From AAA164-E04 sp014239995 (GTDB lineage Bacteria; Verrucomicrobiota; Verrucomicrobiia; Limisphaerales; AAA164-E04): a stretch of DNA of 64,000 nt. The notes below the pieces were generated by a model, which was not told where the DNA came from, did no database searches, and saw only the letters and a program-made list of their open reading frames with translations. The stretch is taken from contig JAQWLM010000023.1 of the NCBI GenBank assembly GCA_029247315.1, positions 1-64,000 on the forward strand, in the 5' to 3' direction. The position numbers and the translations under genes were made by a program. Numbering within the stretch: position 1 is the stretch's first letter; each line of letters starts with the position of its first letter. This document shows, piece after piece, positions 62,706-64,000 of this stretch.

Positions 62706-63932
62706 TCAGGCACCATACTTGTCAAACATGCGTGCATGCGCCTGCATGTGCCTGATCAGGTATTTAGCCTCAAAAACCCCCATGGAACCGATATTTGCGC
62801 CTGTCTCTGTGAAACGATCGAGTTTGTCACACCCCGAAAAAGCCGAATGCAGCAAAACGGGTTGAGGATGCCATGAATGCCCCTTCATGGGACAAGGGGT
62901 CGAATGATCTCCCGTGATCGCCAAGACATCGGGTCTCTTTTGCAACAAGATGGGAAGTGCTTCATCCAATGCCTCGATCGCCTGCTTTTTGGCCTCGAAA
63001 TTACCGTCTTCACCATACATGTCGGTATACTTGTAGTGAATAAAGAAGAAATCAAAATGATCGTATTCCTCAAGGTATCGGTTGAATTGCTCACTGATGG
63101 ATTGCGGCCCTTCCACTTTCTGCATGCCGACAAGTTGAGCCAGGCCCTTGTACATGGGGTAAACTGCAAGACAGGCAGCATTGAGCTTGTAGCGTTCCTG
63201 AAACGTGGGAATCATGGGCTGGTGGGCAATACCCCGCATGAGGAATCCGTTGGCAGGCCGCTCATCCTTGAGAATGGGCAGGGCCTTTTCATAGAAATCT
63301 CTGATCAGTTTGGCGGCCTTCTGAGCCTTCTTCGAAGAGACATCCACAGGAGCCGCCTCCGCAATCGGAAATCCTTCACGCTGCGGATCCGTATCGCTGA
63401 GTGGGCCTTCCATTCCCTCACCTCGAAAGATAATCACGAAACGATGTCCCTTGCCTGGTTGGATAATGACTTGGATGTTAGCGATTTTCTGGATTCCAGC
63501 AGACAGCAGGGCACAAAGGCGTTCACATTCTTCTGTCTCAATACGTCCAGCACGCCTGTCGGTAACAAGCCCATCAGGATCCAGGGAGCAAAAGTTAGCA
63601 CGCGCAGCGACATCACCTGCCTGAAGCTCTAAACCCAGGCCCAAGGCTTCAATAACACCTCGCCCCACCTGGGTCTCCACCGGGTCGTACCCAAATAATC
63701 CCAGATGACCTGGACCACTTCCAGGGGTAATGCCGGGAGCCACAGGCGTCATCCTCCCCTGGATCGCTTCGCGACTCAATTCATCCATAATGGGCGTTTT
63801 TGCAGCCTCTAAAGGGGTCAGAAACCCATTTTCCCTGGTAGCAATATCTCCCACGCCATCCATAACCACCAAGGCAAGTTTGGCTTTGGTAGGAAGGGTT
63901 AACTGGTCATAAAGTGTGTCAAGTTTCGTCAT
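62706..63932 (-). CDS. apgM: 2,3-bisphosphoglycerate-independent phosphoglycerate mutase, archaeal type
   Basis: A 408-residue member of the alkaline-phosphatase superfamily that interconverts 2- and 3-phosphoglycerate in glycolysis without bisphosphoglycerate. Features are VVMDGVGDIATRENG with the metal-binding Asp, the active-site Ser region PGSGPGHLGLFGYDP and RANFCSLD. Also present are HYKYTDMYGEDGN and the late AITGDHSTPCPMKGHSWHP metal ligands. This ApgM type is much shorter than GpmI of E. coli and is found in Archaea and some bacteria. The start ATG is 63932. Confidence 0.93.
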   Translation of the reverse strand: MTKLDTLYDQLTLPTKAKLALVVMDGVGDIATRENGFLTPLEAAKTPIMDELSREAIQGRMTPVAPGITPGSGPGHLGLFGYDPVETQVGRGVIEALGLGLELQAGDVAARANFCSLDPDGLVTDRRAGRIETEECERLCALLSAGIQKIANIQVIIQPGKGHRFVIIFRGEGMEGPLSDTDPQREGFPIAEAAPVDVSSKKAQKAAKLIRDFYEKALPILKDERPANGFLMRGIAHQPMIPTFQERYKLNAACLAVYPMYKGLAQLVGMQKVEGPQSISEQFNRYLEEYDHFDFFFIHYKYTDMYGEDGNFEAKKQAIEALDEALPILLQKRPDVLAITGDHSTPCPMKGHSWHPQPVLLHSAFSGCDKLDRFTETGANIGSMGVFEAKYLIRHMQAHARMFDKYGA

Positions 63933-64000
63933 TTAAATGTCTCGTTTTCGATCTAGAGGTCAAGGGCACAGGTCTGCCCATTATGAGGGCACACCTCTTT

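Overview
The window looks like a chromosomal segment of a Verrucomicrobiota bacterium. The reasons are a Minf_1886-type protein (a family restricted to Verrucomicrobia and Planctomycetes), Planctomycete-type cytochrome c / DUF1549 / DUF1553 proteins paired with Tat-exported DUF1501 proteins, two formylglycine-type sulfatases, four DUF1080 proteins, a sialidase-fold protein and a sialate O-acetylesterase-like protein. GC content is moderate and codon use appears even along the window. I saw no insertion sequence, prophage, plasmid gene, CRISPR array or rRNA. Everything here was read by eye; no database search or structure prediction was run, so family names rest on recognisable motifs.

Layout. 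0-8.4 kb: a partial gene end, a secreted BNR/sialidase protein, a UbiA-family prenyltransferase, then a plus-strand cassette of PSCyt1/DUF1549/DUF1553 - DUF1501 - WD40 - Tat-exported Gfo/Idh/MocA oxidoreductase. 8.4-14.5 kb (minus): methionyl-tRNA synthetase with a YggT-like membrane protein, and a TCA operon gltA-sucC-sucD. 14.9-19.1 kb (minus): an operon of an L7Ae-like protein, ClpS, a DUF2017 protein, Aat, and a large trypsin-protease / lectin-like / SirB1 fusion. This is the most distinctive locus, because the enzyme that writes N-degrons and the adaptor that reads them are neighbours. 19-31 kb: DUF1080, uvrB, a BioF/KBL-like aminotransferase, an SH3-folD-DUF6941-membrane protein operon, a sulfatase and an ABC-F ATPase. 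31-37 kb (minus): a coiled-coil protein with a small lipoprotein, pilT with a PilZ-like protein, and coaD-yceD-rpmF-plsX-fabH. 37.7 kb: tRNA-Phe. 38-45 kb: acetylesterase, comF-accD, an atypical Ser/Thr kinase, a PQQ-type beta-propeller, DUF1080 and FxsA. 45-52 kb: a small membrane ORF, Minf_1886, an M16 peptidase, DUF1080, PolX and an EamA transporter. 52-64 kb (minus): a second PSCyt1-DUF1501 pair, a sulfatase, Asd, an orphan DUF1501, a small membrane protein, a sugar nucleotidyltransferase and archaeal-type phosphoglycerate mutase.

How it fits together. Housekeeping blocks (lipid synthesis, TCA cycle, translation, repair) are interleaved with genes for exported polysaccharide-processing proteins, as in heterotrophic Verrucomicrobia that degrade sulfated or acetylated glycans. 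Several small genes of 47-79 codons (2365-2508, 31349-31519, 45225-45383, 48448-48687, 61691-61870) were found by reading the gaps. The lipoprotein at 31349-31519 and the membrane proteins at 45225-45383 and 61691-61870 are the best supported. Promoters are consensus-type guesses.
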